Source: Bianquea renquensis (GTDB lineage: Bacteria > Bacillota > Clostridia > Lachnospirales > Bianqueaceae). From it: a DNA stretch of 64,000 nucleotides. Positions 8,671-17,539 of this stretch are shown here, in pieces. The notes beneath the pieces were generated by a model that did not search any database, had not been told where the DNA came from, and saw nothing but the letters and a program-made list of their open reading frames with translations. The translations under genes were made by a program, and so were the position numbers. Position 1 is the stretch's first letter. Each line of letters opens with the position of its first letter. The stretch spans positions 62,001-126,000 of the forward strand of contig NZ_JACRSQ010000004.1 in the NCBI RefSeq assembly GCF_014384895.1. The letters are read 5' to 3'.

Positions 8671-10211
8671 CCGGTACGCAACTTCAAACAAAACGAGATC
8701 AACTGACCGGACTGCACATAAGGGAATGGGCAATCCACAGAATTGACAAAATCATACGGCAGAAGCAGCCGATTTGGATTGCCCTCTTGGACATTGATTT
8801 CTTTACTATTATAAATGAAAAGTTAGGCTGGAAGACCGGGGATCAGGTTTTGGTGAAAATCGCAGAGCTGATTCGCCGGTATGAACCGATTGAGGCGGCG
8901 CGGTATGGCGGTGATGAGTTCATCCTTTTTGGTCTCCAGAGAGAGCAGGATGGTTTCGGCCTAGTGGACGAAATACGGCGCAAAATTCGCAAGGAAGTAT
9001 TTGCACAGGTAGAACCTTCTGGCCGTGTTCCCATCAAAGTCAGCGCTGGCGTTGCCGAAGGGACAGATAGGGTATCGAAATCTCTGCCTTTGCTGAAAGC
9101 GGCGGAGATTGCCCTTGCTGTTGCAAAAAAGAAGGGCCGAAACCGTACAGAGCGGACATGGAAACAGACCGTTCAGATCCAAAAACGGTCGAAGATCTGT
9201 ACAACGATTCTAGGAATGGGATTGAAAGGACATTCCAGAGATGGAACGAAGGCATTTTCTGCTTCGATTGCAGAACCCTATGGCGTCGATATCGAAGAAA
9301 ACGGCGACATTGTACTGGCGGACCGTTCCAATCATCAGATTCGGCGGATACACTGTGGCAGGATCTATACGGTCGCGGGCTGCGGTGTAAGCGGATATTC
9401 TGGAGATGGAGCGGCTGCGAAGCAAGCGTATTTGTCAAAGCCCAGCGGGGTTGCCATTGGCCCGAACCATTGCATCTATCTGGCGGACACAGGCAATCAT
9501 TGCATCCGCAAAGTGCAGGGTGGAAAGATTCATACCATTGCCGGCTGTGGCGAGGAAGGGTATTCCGGGGATGGGGGACCGGCGGTGAATGCGAGGTTGA
9601 GACGTCCAGGCGGCGTTGTCACCGATGATGAGGGCAATGTCTATACCAACGATTATGGAAACAATGTGATCCGGATGATTGATCCAAGTGGGATTATAAC
9701 GACCATAGCGGGATGTGGACAGTATGGATATTCCGGAGACGGCGGGGAAGCCATAGCGGCAAAACTGGACCGGCCCTACGGTCTGGCAGTGGATTCTCGT
9801 CTCCAGATGCTCTTTATTGTGGACTTTGGAAACCACTGTATTCGCGGGGTGGACTTGCGAACCAAGGAAATCACGACCCTGGCGGGCAACGGAACGCCCG
9901 GTTATGCGGGAGACGGAGGGCCAGGTGTAGAAGCGCAGTTGAACGGCCCTTTTTGGGCTGTCTGCTGGAAGCACGCATTTCTTCTCATAGCCGATGGTCT
10001 GAATCACTGTATTCGAAAGCTGGACCTGGAGCGGGGGAGGATTACGACGCTAGCGGGAGGCGGCCAAGCTGGGTATATCGATGCAGAGAGCCGTGAGAAA
10101 ATCCGCTTTACGATTCCGGCCGGCCTTGCAGTACAGGGGGACTGGGTTGTTGTAGCGGACTATGGAAACAATGCCATTCGAAAAGTTTGGGTAGGAGCGG
10201 AAGCAGAATGA
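8667..10211 (+). CDS. GGDEF domain fused to a six-bladed NHL beta-propeller
   Basis: Residues 1-160 form a diguanylate cyclase domain with the intact signature RYGGDEF (GGDEF at 81-85) and LLDIDFFTIINEKLG as the metal-binding beginning. No RxxD inhibitory site precedes it. Residues 175-514 hold six NHL-type repeats, several with the pattern GCGxxGYSGDGGxA followed by a D-N-H-C-I-R closing strand. There is no signal peptide or membrane segment, so it is cytoplasmic. The start is TTG 8667, overlapping the previous stop. In this arrangement the propeller could be a sensor of a pathway intermediate or a scaffold, with cyclic-di-GMP synthesis as output; that is inference. A diverged second copy lies at 13128. 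Confidence 0.88.
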   Translation: MTGTQLQTKRDQLTGLHIREWAIHRIDKIIRQKQPIWIALLDIDFFTIINEKLGWKTGDQVLVKIAELIRRYEPIEAARYGGDEFILFGLQREQDGFGLVDEIRRKIRKEVFAQVEPSGRVPIKVSAGVAEGTDRVSKSLPLLKAAEIALAVAKKKGRNRTERTWKQTVQIQKRSKICTTILGMGLKGHSRDGTKAFSASIAEPYGVDIEENGDIVLADRSNHQIRRIHCGRIYTVAGCGVSGYSGDGAAAKQAYLSKPSGVAIGPNHCIYLADTGNHCIRKVQGGKIHTIAGCGEEGYSGDGGPAVNARLRRPGGVVTDDEGNVYTNDYGNNVIRMIDPSGIITTIAGCGQYGYSGDGGEAIAAKLDRPYGLAVDSRLQMLFIVDFGNHCIRGVDLRTKEITTLAGNGTPGYAGDGGPGVEAQLNGPFWAVCWKHAFLLIADGLNHCIRKLDLERGRITTLAGGGQAGYIDAESREKIRFTIPAGLAVQGDWVVVADYGNNAIRKVWVGAEAE

Positions 10212-11110
10212 TTTGGATTGTGCTGATTGTATCACTTCCCGGGCTGCTATACATGGGGGTTCAAATACGAAAGGGGTATAAGCTGGTGTATGAAGGCAGT
10301 CACCCTAAGCGGAGCCAGGCGACGCCGAGTATACCACAGGAGGCTGTCCAGAGGCGATTTTCTTTTGTTTCCCGAGATGGGTTACAGTTAGCCGCCATTG
10401 AATACAGACCCATACCGCCGGTGAAAGGAACGGTTATCGCCTGCCACTATCTAGGTGGCTCCAAAACCTCCATTTATCCCTATTTAGAGCCGCTGCTGCG
10501 CCATGGGTATCGGGTCGTTGCCTTCGATTATCCTAACCACGGGGAGAGTCAAAATCGAAAACGCAACCGCTATACCCTGGAGGACGATATGCGGCGATTT
10601 CTTCTGAGGCTTCAGGAATTACAGATTCCAGGACCCTATGCCACAATGGGTTTTTCCATGGGTGCGACCATCGCCATCAGCGCCCTTGACCATCTGCCAG
10701 AGATTCGCGCCGTCATCGTCGATAGCGGTCCACTTCTCTTTGTGAGAGATTATTTTCATTACCTTATACAGAATAAAAAAATTAAAAACCGAATTGCGCA
10801 AGCGTCATTTTTATTCCTGTACCTCTATGTTGCAGGGTTCCTGTCCATGAGTCAGCGGATGAGGAAGAGGCTGGCAGGGCTGCGGGGGATTCCGATTTTG
10901 TTTATTCAAAGCCGCCGGGATCGAATCATCCCGTATAAGAATGCAGAGCTGGCATACGCCCTCTGTCAATCCGAAAACGCCCAATTTCTTGTGGTGGATA
11001 AGGCGCATCATCTGACTAATCGAGTGGTTCTGGGAGAGACCTATGATCTGACGGTTTTGCGATTTCTAGATAAATGGATGAACAACAATGAGAAGACAAG
11101 CCATTCTTAA
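10208..11110 (+). CDS. Membrane-anchored alpha/beta hydrolase
   Basis: The start is ATG 10208, overlapping the previous stop as ATGA. The 300-residue protein begins with a hydrophobic segment (residues 1-18) likely to anchor it to the membrane. The hydrolase domain has VIACHYLGGS, the nucleophile elbow GFSMG with S150, an acidic residue in SRRDRI and a histidine in KAHHL, so the triad looks complete. It resembles bacterial serine hydrolases of the YqkD/BAAT type. In this cluster it could act as a thioesterase, lipase or acyl-release enzyme, but nothing in the sequence decides this. Confidence 0.85.
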   Translation: MIWIVLIVSLPGLLYMGVQIRKGYKLVYEGSHPKRSQATPSIPQEAVQRRFSFVSRDGLQLAAIEYRPIPPVKGTVIACHYLGGSKTSIYPYLEPLLRHGYRVVAFDYPNHGESQNRKRNRYTLEDDMRRFLLRLQELQIPGPYATMGFSMGATIAISALDHLPEIRAVIVDSGPLLFVRDYFHYLIQNKKIKNRIAQASFLFLYLYVAGFLSMSQRMRKRLAGLRGIPILFIQSRRDRIIPYKNAELAYALCQSENAQFLVVDKAHHLTNRVVLGETYDLTVLRFLDKWMNNNEKTSHS

Positions 11111-11681
11111 AATTGCGGAAAAGGAAATGCTTCAACATGGAACATCCTGCATAAGTTTGCAACGTATTCAGGCGCGGACCGGCATCCCAGAGAAAACGTT
11201 CCATTCCCTATTCCCAGAGGGGGACAAGGAATTGCTACTTGACACCATGGAGTATTCCGGAAAGGAGTGGGTTCGGACTATACGGCGCACCCTTCGCACC
11301 ATGCAAGATCAGAAGCGCAAGGTGGAGTTCTTAGTTGACAGCTATTGTCTAGGAACGCAGAAGCACCCATCCGCCTTGGACACATATCTGGACATGTGGA
11401 AAGCGATCAAGGATACGGGGGATGAGTATCTTCGAGCTAGACTTGCATCAATTTACCAAATGTTTATCGCCTCATTTCTCGCGATCGTCAAGGAAGACCT
11501 TATCTCGGTTGTCTCAGACCGTGAACTCTATGGGCTTGCGTTCATGGCGACGGTTTTGAGCGACGCGCTCCATGTCCAGATTGCGCTGCTAAAGCAAGAG
11601 ATACCTGTAGAAACCGTTACGAAACTTCTCAAAACACTTCTGTGGAACCTTATAAACGGAAAGGGCGCAGATTATGTATAA
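11088..11681 (+). CDS. TetR-family transcriptional regulator
   Basis: A 197-residue protein with an N-terminal helix-turn-helix of TetR type (residues 1-50; ISLQRIQARTGIPEKTFHSLF) and a helical C-terminal ligand and dimer domain. It overlaps the preceding hydrolase gene by 23 bp and the next radical SAM gene by 8 bp. It is the only DNA-binding regulator in the cluster and is a candidate to control it in response to an acyl or lipid ligand. No operator could be assigned. Confidence 0.85.
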   Translation: MRRQAILKIAEKEMLQHGTSCISLQRIQARTGIPEKTFHSLFPEGDKELLLDTMEYSGKEWVRTIRRTLRTMQDQKRKVEFLVDSYCLGTQKHPSALDTYLDMWKAIKDTGDEYLRARLASIYQMFIASFLAIVKEDLISVVSDRELYGLAFMATVLSDALHVQIALLKQEIPVETVTKLLKTLLWNLINGKGADYV

Positions 11682-13035
11682 AATTCTATTGCTCTACCCC
11701 TCCCTGCTGAATGCAGCGAGTCAGGAGACAACGACGCTGTATACGGATATCCCCCTATCCATTGTGACCTTGGCAGCTCAATTTCATCAGAGTGACTACG
11801 AAGTGGACATAGTGGATGAACGTCTGGAAGAAATATCCGCATCCGATCTCGCGCGAAAGCTGCAAAATACCGTTATGGTGGGTATCAGCGCGATTACCAG
11901 CTACCAGATTGTCAATGGGTTGCGGGCGATTGAGAGGATCAAGAGGATCGATAATCAGATTCCCATCGTGTGGGGAGGCTGGCATGCCAGCCTCATGCCG
12001 GAGGAGACCATTCGCCACCCTCTTGTGGATATGGTTATGGTGGGACAGGGGGAGGCCAATATCCGTAAATTAGCGGACTGTCTGCGGGATCACCGTGCCC
12101 TCGATGAGATTCCGAACCTGCTCTACAAGAATCAGGATGGAACGGTGGTCAAAACAACAGTCCAACGCGATCCGAATTTTCAGATGCAGACGAATCTGAT
12201 ATACGGCTACGAGAATCTGTCCATGGAGCGCTATATCCATTCTGCATGGGGAAACAAGCGGATTCTAGGCTATGAATCCAGCCGCGGCTGTCCGTATGGC
12301 TGTTCATTCTGTTCCATCAGTGCGGTTTTTCAGCAAAAATGGTATGGCCTACCGGCCGACAATGTGTATCGAGATCTCCGCTGGCTGTATGACCATTATC
12401 GCATTGACGCAGTCCATTTTTTTGATAACAATTTCTTTGTCGACAAAGCGCGGGCTCTCACCCTAGCCCAATTGCTAGGTGATCACAGTCCCATCCGGTG
12501 GGACGGAACGGTGGCCATACGCCAGTTCATAAAGTTCACAAAACAGGAGATACACAAGCTAAAGGCAGGAGGCTTGTATCGGATTATCGCCGGCGTAGAA
12601 TCCGGAGATGAGGAAGTTTTGGCGAAAATTAATAAGAAGCATACAAATGAACAGGTCCTGGAGCTTGTGCACAGATGTAGGGAAGAGGGCCTCCAACCGT
12701 CGCTGTCGTTTATGATGGGATTTCCATGGAATCCGGAGCAGGATACGGAGAGAACCATGCGTCTGATTGAGCAGATCAGGGAAATCCATCCGGGTACAGA
12801 GATTCTGCTTTTTGTATTTTCACCTTATCTCGGGACGCCGCTCTATAGGGCGGCAATCGAGTACGGGATGAAATTTCCCACGTCTTTGGACGGATGGGCG
12901 AATTTTACCTATGATGCGATACAGACCCCCTGGATATCCCGTGGGCTGGCAAGGAAGATGGGGCGATACTTACAATTTTTTGAGACAAAGGTTATGCCAG
13001 CCAATGAAGAGTCATTTTTTAAGAGATTTACATAA
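11674..13035 (+). CDS. B12-binding-domain radical SAM protein (second subfamily)
   Basis: This 453-residue protein has an N-terminal cobalamin-binding-type region (YEVDIVDERLEE, GISAITSYQ, WGGWHASLMPE) and a radical SAM barrel with C206-PYG-C210-SF-C213. Further landmarks are FFDNNFFVD and GVESGDEEVL, typical of BchE-like proteins. It differs from the four-member subfamily at 1, 596, 1900 and 15708. The start ATG overlaps the TetR gene by 8 bp. It is the last gene before a 92-bp gap, so it may close the first transcription unit. Function is unknown. Confidence 0.88.
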   Translation: MYKILLLYPSLLNAASQETTTLYTDIPLSIVTLAAQFHQSDYEVDIVDERLEEISASDLARKLQNTVMVGISAITSYQIVNGLRAIERIKRIDNQIPIVWGGWHASLMPEETIRHPLVDMVMVGQGEANIRKLADCLRDHRALDEIPNLLYKNQDGTVVKTTVQRDPNFQMQTNLIYGYENLSMERYIHSAWGNKRILGYESSRGCPYGCSFCSISAVFQQKWYGLPADNVYRDLRWLYDHYRIDAVHFFDNNFFVDKARALTLAQLLGDHSPIRWDGTVAIRQFIKFTKQEIHKLKAGGLYRIIAGVESGDEEVLAKINKKHTNEQVLELVHRCREEGLQPSLSFMMGFPWNPEQDTERTMRLIEQIREIHPGTEILLFVFSPYLGTPLYRAAIEYGMKFPTSLDGWANFTYDAIQTPWISRGLARKMGRYLQFFETKVMPANEESFFKRFT

Positions 13036-13058
13036 TCCAACGAAAATCCACATGGACA

Positions 13059-13101
13059 AGAACAAAAGTTCGTTTTTCGCTGGAAAAACACGATCTATAA
13101 T
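13059..13101 (+). promoter_or_regulatory. Gap with a weak hairpin and a possible -10 box
   Basis: This is the only sizeable intergenic gap inside the biosynthetic cluster. It contains GAACAAAAGTTC followed by a short T run, a weak terminator-like hairpin, and then a perfect TATAAT at 13096-13101. No convincing -35 box sits 17 bp upstream. A second promoter for the downstream half of the cluster is possible but weakly supported. Confidence 0.3.
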
Positions 13102-13127
13102 ATGATGTAGAGGCCCACGGAATTGAG

Positions 13128-14681
13128 GTGATTCTAGGAATAATCGAGATATTGCGGAAGGTAGCGACCGGTTGGGCGGCCTACAGTCTTGTTTATGTGG
13201 ACATTGACTTCTATATTCGGTATTCGATGAAGTTTGGCGAAGTATGCTGTCAGACGGCGCTGCGAAAAATCGATGAGTTCTTCAATACGCACTTTGGCGC
13301 CAACCGAGTTTTTCGGAAAGAGGGAGACGATGAATACCTCATTCTTGTAGCGGAGACAGGCGCAGATGCAGAAACGAGGATGCGGCGGACCCTTGCCATG
13401 TTCCGAAAGGAACCCTTTATGAAACATTGCGGAAAGGATTACGCCAACTTGCGGATAACCTTCAGCGCAGGAGTGGCCTCATATCCCAGCGACGGCGAAT
13501 TTGACATAGTGTTAAAGAAAGCGGCGACTGCCTTATTCCTGGCCAAGTCCTACCGGCGCAACCAGATCGTACGGTATGCAGGGGAGAGAAAAGCGCAGCC
13601 CCAGAGAATCCTATTCGCATCCGGCGTCGCCGTTGAGACGGTGGCGGGACAGTGGGGGATGCCAGGAAAGATTGATCAGGCCCAACCGGCCAAGGAGGGG
13701 CACTTTTGGGAACCGCAGGGCATCGCGTGTAACTCGCGAGGGCAACTTTTTATTGCCGATCAGGATAACCACCAAATCGTACAGATGACAGGGGATACGG
13801 TCAGACGGATTGTTGGAACTGGGTGCTTTGGATACAGCGGAGACGGAGGCCCGGCGACGGAGGCGCGGCTCAACAAACCGACGGCTCTCTGGGCAACGGA
13901 TCACGCCCTCTACATCGCGGATACGGGAAATGACGTTGTCCGCCTGGTCGATCTACAGAGCGGTTTGATCTCAACGGTCTGTGGAACCGGAAAGGCGGGG
14001 TACGCGGGAGACGGTGGACCGGCATGGCAGGCGCGGCTCAACAAACCGGGCGGTGTCGTAGTCGACCGGCGTGGCAATCTCTACATCGCGGATATAGCCA
14101 ACAATGTCGTGCGGAGGATGGACCGGCAGGGAATGCTCAGCACTTTTGCTGGGGATTCGACCTTTGGATATCAGGGGGATGGACATTCCGCGGTTCAAGC
14201 AAGATTTAATGAGATCTATGGCATTGGCATTGATTGGAAGGGAGAAGTCCTTTTCGTAGCGGATTATTACAATCACTGCATCCGGCAAATTGATTTGCAA
14301 AGCCAACGAATTGAGACCATCGCGGGGAAAGGAATTGCCGGATATGAGGGCGATGGAGCAGCGCCGGACTGTGCCCTTCTAAACCGGCCGGTCGCTGTAT
14401 GCGGGGGACCTTACGGAACAGTATATATTGCGGAATCTGGCAGCCATTCTGTGCGGATACTCTCTTTGCGTCATAACAAAATTTTTACCCTGGTAGGCGG
14501 TTTGGGGCCAGGGATCGGGAGAGATGGACATGTGGATGGGCTTCCGTTGGCCAATCCCAATGGTTTAGCCATGGATAAAGAGGATCTTTATGTTTTGGAC
14601 GGGGCGAATCAACGGATACTACGGGTTGCGCTGTCAGAAATGTTGGGCAAAGGAGACAAAATATGGAAATCAATAAAATAG
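13128..14681 (+). CDS. Degenerate GGDEF domain fused to NHL beta-propeller
   Basis: A 517-residue protein with the same layout as the gene at 8667. The N-terminal GGDEF-type domain keeps LVYVDIDFYIRYSMKFGE and FSAGVASYPSDGEFD, but the signature is changed to KEGDDEY, so cyclase activity is doubtful. Residues 165-517 hold six NHL-type blades with GYSGDGGPATEARLNKP and similar repeats. No signal peptide or membrane segment is seen. The GTG start at 13128 has no strong ribosome binding site, so the exact N-terminus is uncertain. It may form a regulatory or scaffold pair with the intact copy, or bind GTP or c-di-GMP without making it; this is inference. Confidence 0.8.
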   Translation: MILGIIEILRKVATGWAAYSLVYVDIDFYIRYSMKFGEVCCQTALRKIDEFFNTHFGANRVFRKEGDDEYLILVAETGADAETRMRRTLAMFRKEPFMKHCGKDYANLRITFSAGVASYPSDGEFDIVLKKAATALFLAKSYRRNQIVRYAGERKAQPQRILFASGVAVETVAGQWGMPGKIDQAQPAKEGHFWEPQGIACNSRGQLFIADQDNHQIVQMTGDTVRRIVGTGCFGYSGDGGPATEARLNKPTALWATDHALYIADTGNDVVRLVDLQSGLISTVCGTGKAGYAGDGGPAWQARLNKPGGVVVDRRGNLYIADIANNVVRRMDRQGMLSTFAGDSTFGYQGDGHSAVQARFNEIYGIGIDWKGEVLFVADYYNHCIRQIDLQSQRIETIAGKGIAGYEGDGAAPDCALLNRPVAVCGGPYGTVYIAESGSHSVRILSLRHNKIFTLVGGLGPGIGRDGHVDGLPLANPNGLAMDKEDLYVLDGANQRILRVALSEMLGKGDKIWKSIK

Positions 14682-14917
14682 AAGAAAAGGTCAAACAGAT
14701 TATCACATCTCGAATGAAGGATCAGGCGAAAATCGATGCATTGCAATATGATACGCCGTTGCTGTCCCTAGGCATCGATTCCATACTGGCCTTATCGATT
14801 CTCGTTGAGATTGAGGAAGCCTATGATATTGAGATTGATGATAGCGATCTCAATATGGATAAAATTAAGGATATCTCCTCTTTTGCGGATCTCGTACGGG
14901 GATATCTGAAAAAATGA
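14663..14917 (+). CDS. Acyl carrier protein
   Basis: This 84-residue acidic helical protein has the phosphopantetheine attachment motif LGIDSIL with S40. It starts 19 bp inside the end of the preceding gene and ends in an ATGA overlap with the next. Its presence, with a second carrier at 23111, shows that intermediates of the cluster are probably carried as ACP thioesters. The DSI sequence and the dedicated genomic position set it apart from the housekeeping fatty-acid carrier. Confidence 0.9.
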   Translation: MEINKIEEKVKQIITSRMKDQAKIDALQYDTPLLSLGIDSILALSILVEIEEAYDIEIDDSDLNMDKIKDISSFADLVRGYLKK

Positions 14918-15711
14918 CCCCTGTGATCGAGCAGATTGTGCATAAGGAAAATGGCTTATCATATCCGTCAGGGCTAGCGTATGACCAAGAGGATCATGTT
15001 CTGTATATTGTTGATATGCGGGGAAAGCGGGTCAGACAGTTGGATTTAGACAGGAAGTCACTATGGACCATCCGGGATGAACGGGGCGTGATAGCGTTTC
15101 CATTGGCAATCACTCTCTATAAAGAAGGGCTTCTTGTCACGGATACAAAGAAAAAAGCAATTCTGCAATACACAAAATTGGGGTGGAGACAATTTGAGAT
15201 TGACACGGGCAATGAGCGGCCACTACAATTTCCAGGCAGTATCGCTGCTGACGAAAGTGGAAACGTGTATGTGGCAGACTTTACAACGGACCGTATCTGC
15301 CGTATTGACGGAAATACAAGGAAATTGACAGTTTTACGGGATATCCGTTGCCATCAGCCCTATGGAATTTTTGTCAGGCACCAAACTCTGTATGTTACCG
15401 ATACGGGGAATAAACGAATTTTACAATATGATCTTCGAATGAGAACGCTCTTTCCATACTGTGAAGGAATATCCAGCATCGCTGTAGCAGTCCATCCCAA
15501 CGGCAGAATCTATGTCAGCGAGAACCGGAAGCTCTATCAATTCGATCCTAGGTCCAAGTCCCTCTCTCTGTTGCTGGACGCTTCAACATGGAAACAGTTT
15601 TCTTACCCTAAGCTGTGCCACATCGGCTCTCTATGTATTCAAAATGAGGCGGATTTAATCTTTACCGATACGATTAAAAATACGGTTTACCGCCTTTCTC
15701 TGCAACAATGA
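14914..15711 (+). CDS. NHL-type beta-propeller protein
   Basis: A 265-residue protein made of NHL-like repeats (YPSGLAYDQEDHVLYIVD, FPGSIAADESGNVYVAD, QPYGIFVRHQTLYVTDTGNKRI) without the GGDEF domain or the GYSGDGG loops of the two fusion proteins nearby. It has no signal peptide. It overlaps the acyl carrier protein gene by 4 bp and the next radical SAM gene by 4 bp. Propellers of this type are protein- or ligand-binding platforms and occasionally lyases. Its role here is unknown, but three propellers in one cluster is notable. Confidence 0.75.
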   Translation: MTPVIEQIVHKENGLSYPSGLAYDQEDHVLYIVDMRGKRVRQLDLDRKSLWTIRDERGVIAFPLAITLYKEGLLVTDTKKKAILQYTKLGWRQFEIDTGNERPLQFPGSIAADESGNVYVADFTTDRICRIDGNTRKLTVLRDIRCHQPYGIFVRHQTLYVTDTGNKRILQYDLRMRTLFPYCEGISSIAVAVHPNGRIYVSENRKLYQFDPRSKSLSLLLDASTWKQFSYPKLCHIGSLCIQNEADLIFTDTIKNTVYRLSLQQ

Positions 15712-16979
15712 AACGAGTTTTATTGCTATCGCTATCGAATTCGGGACAGAAAGTTTGTGACCAGCGGATCAACGAATTTCGATCTCGTCAGCGGCTATGG
15801 AATACGCCAAATTTGAGTCTTTTAACGGTCGGCGCTATGCTGCCCAAGGACTGGGAAATCCACTATGTGGACCTCGCCTATGAATCAGTCCAGGAGTGGA
15901 CGTATGACATGGTTTTCATGTCGCCGTCCACCACCCAGTCCCAAGAGGCCTATGGCTATGCCTGCCAGTTTCGGGATCGGGGCGCCAGAATCGTCATGGG
16001 AGGACCTCATGCCTCCGTGTGTCCAGACGAGGTGCTACAGTATGCGGATGTTGTCTTTGCAGGAGAAGCGGAAGATACCATGAGGCAGTTCCTCCGGGAG
16101 TGGAGCTCTCTATCACAGAAAAAAATGTATCGAGCTTCGACACATCCAGATCTTGGGCAATCGCCCGTCCCGTTATATTCTTTAGCTGTGAAATATCCTT
16201 ATTCCAGCATTCCGATTCAATGGTCCCGGGGCTGTCCCCATCAATGTCATTTTTGCTCTTCCTCCTCCATTTACGGAAAACGAATCCGGCGGAAAAGCTT
16301 GGGGCAGTTAAAGGCGGAGCTGGAGATGATCCAAAAGTGTTGGAAAAGACCCTTTCTTTTTTTCACGGATGACAATCTGTTCATAGAGGAACAGTCTGGA
16401 ACGGAACTTCTCTCGCTGCTGCAACAATTTAGACTCGACTGGTATGGATTTACGGATGTTTCGCTTTATGAAAAAGAGAAACTATGCCGGCAGTTGCGAT
16501 CCTCTGGCTGCCGCAAGGTGTTAATCGGCTTTGAGAGTCTAAACCCTGCAAACCTGGCGGCGATTCAGCACACACAATGGAAGAAGAGAAGGCTGGAACA
16601 ATATTGGCAGGCGATCTCCGTAATCCAGCGGGAGGGAATCGGAGTCATTGGCAGCTTTGTTCTCGGGCTGGACGAGGATGAGGCCAGCACCTTTGAGCGT
16701 TTATACCAGTTTATCTACGATTCATGTCTATATGGCACGAACCTCACCATTGCGACACCGTATCCGGGAACTCGATACTATGAGCAAATGAAGAGAGAAG
16801 GGCGATTGTTGACAGAGGACTGGTCTCGCTACGATGGATTTACCTTGGTTCACTCACTGCCGAAAATGACGAGGAACGTGTTTATGGATGCCTATGATCG
16901 CTTAATTGAACGTATCAATTCAACACAGCGATTGCAGCATGTCGTTGAATACTTTAAACGGATTGGGGAGAGAGCTTGA
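15708..16979 (+). CDS. B12-binding-domain radical SAM protein
   Basis: This 423-residue protein belongs to the same subfamily as the three tandem genes at the left edge. It has an N-terminal B12-binding-type region (YDMVFMSPST, VMGGPHASVCPDE), C176-PHQ-C180-HF-C183, FFTDDNLF, VLIGFESLN and GSFVLGLDEDE. Its distance from its paralogues inside one cluster argues for divergence to different steps rather than simple gene dosage. It is coupled by ATGA to the propeller gene before it and by TTGA to the flavodoxin gene after it. Confidence 0.88.
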   Translation: MKRVLLLSLSNSGQKVCDQRINEFRSRQRLWNTPNLSLLTVGAMLPKDWEIHYVDLAYESVQEWTYDMVFMSPSTTQSQEAYGYACQFRDRGARIVMGGPHASVCPDEVLQYADVVFAGEAEDTMRQFLREWSSLSQKKMYRASTHPDLGQSPVPLYSLAVKYPYSSIPIQWSRGCPHQCHFCSSSSIYGKRIRRKSLGQLKAELEMIQKCWKRPFLFFTDDNLFIEEQSGTELLSLLQQFRLDWYGFTDVSLYEKEKLCRQLRSSGCRKVLIGFESLNPANLAAIQHTQWKKRRLEQYWQAISVIQREGIGVIGSFVLGLDEDEASTFERLYQFIYDSCLYGTNLTIATPYPGTRYYEQMKREGRLLTEDWSRYDGFTLVHSLPKMTRNVFMDAYDRLIERINSTQRLQHVVEYFKRIGERA

Positions 16980-17539
16980 GCGGAACTCTGTATTATGATA
17001 CCCGGTACGATTCGACCAGGGAGGTTTGTCATTGGATTGTAGATGGCATTCGCCATAAGGCAGTAGCCATACAGCGGATTGGGGAGGTGAAGCCGGGACA
17101 GAATGCGGATGAGTTTATTATCATTGGAAGTCCCATCTATGTGGGGAAACCTTTGGCCAGCGTATCAGAATTCATACGGTCTAAGAAAGACCGGTGGATC
17201 CATAAGCCTGTTTTTGTCTTTGTCACCTCCTGGGCAGAAGCTACGATGTACCGACACGAATGCAATCGGTTCCTGGACCTTGTCATATCGCAATTGAGTC
17301 CAATTAAGCCAGTGTTGAGCCGGTCATTACCGGGAAAATTGCTGCTGGAACAGACGACACAGCGGGACCAAAACGTGATGAGACGGCTGTTGAGAAGGAT
17401 AAATGCCATGTCGGAGGAATTCCACGCGGAGGCGGCACAATTTACAGATATGCGAAATCAAGAGGAGTGTCGGCAATTTGGAAAAGACATCGAGACAGCC
17501 CTCATGGGACAAGAGGGCGATCCGAACCATTTGGTTTGA
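16976..17539 (+). CDS. Flavodoxin-like protein (HemG/Flavodoxin_5 type)
   Basis: The start is TTG 16976, overlapping the previous stop. This 187-residue protein has a flavodoxin-type FMN phosphate loop (YYDTRYDSTREV), IIGSPIYVGKP in the second FMN-contact region, and a following FVFVTSWAEA strand. It most resembles the flavodoxin domain of protoporphyrinogen dehydrogenases. The likely role is electron delivery, perhaps to the radical SAM enzymes or the activator-dependent reductases, because radical SAM enzymes commonly take electrons from flavodoxin. A true oxidoreductase role is also possible. Confidence 0.7.
   Translation: MSGTLYYDTRYDSTREVCHWIVDGIRHKAVAIQRIGEVKPGQNADEFIIIGSPIYVGKPLASVSEFIRSKKDRWIHKPVFVFVTSWAEATMYRHECNRFLDLVISQLSPIKPVLSRSLPGKLLLEQTTQRDQNVMRRLLRRINAMSEEFHAEAAQFTDMRNQEECRQFGKDIETALMGQEGDPNHLV

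Noticed and set aside
15865..16372. Long open frames opposite or offset within the radical SAM genes.
   Set aside because: They are shadows of the coding frames, lack ribosome binding sites and encode no recognisable protein.
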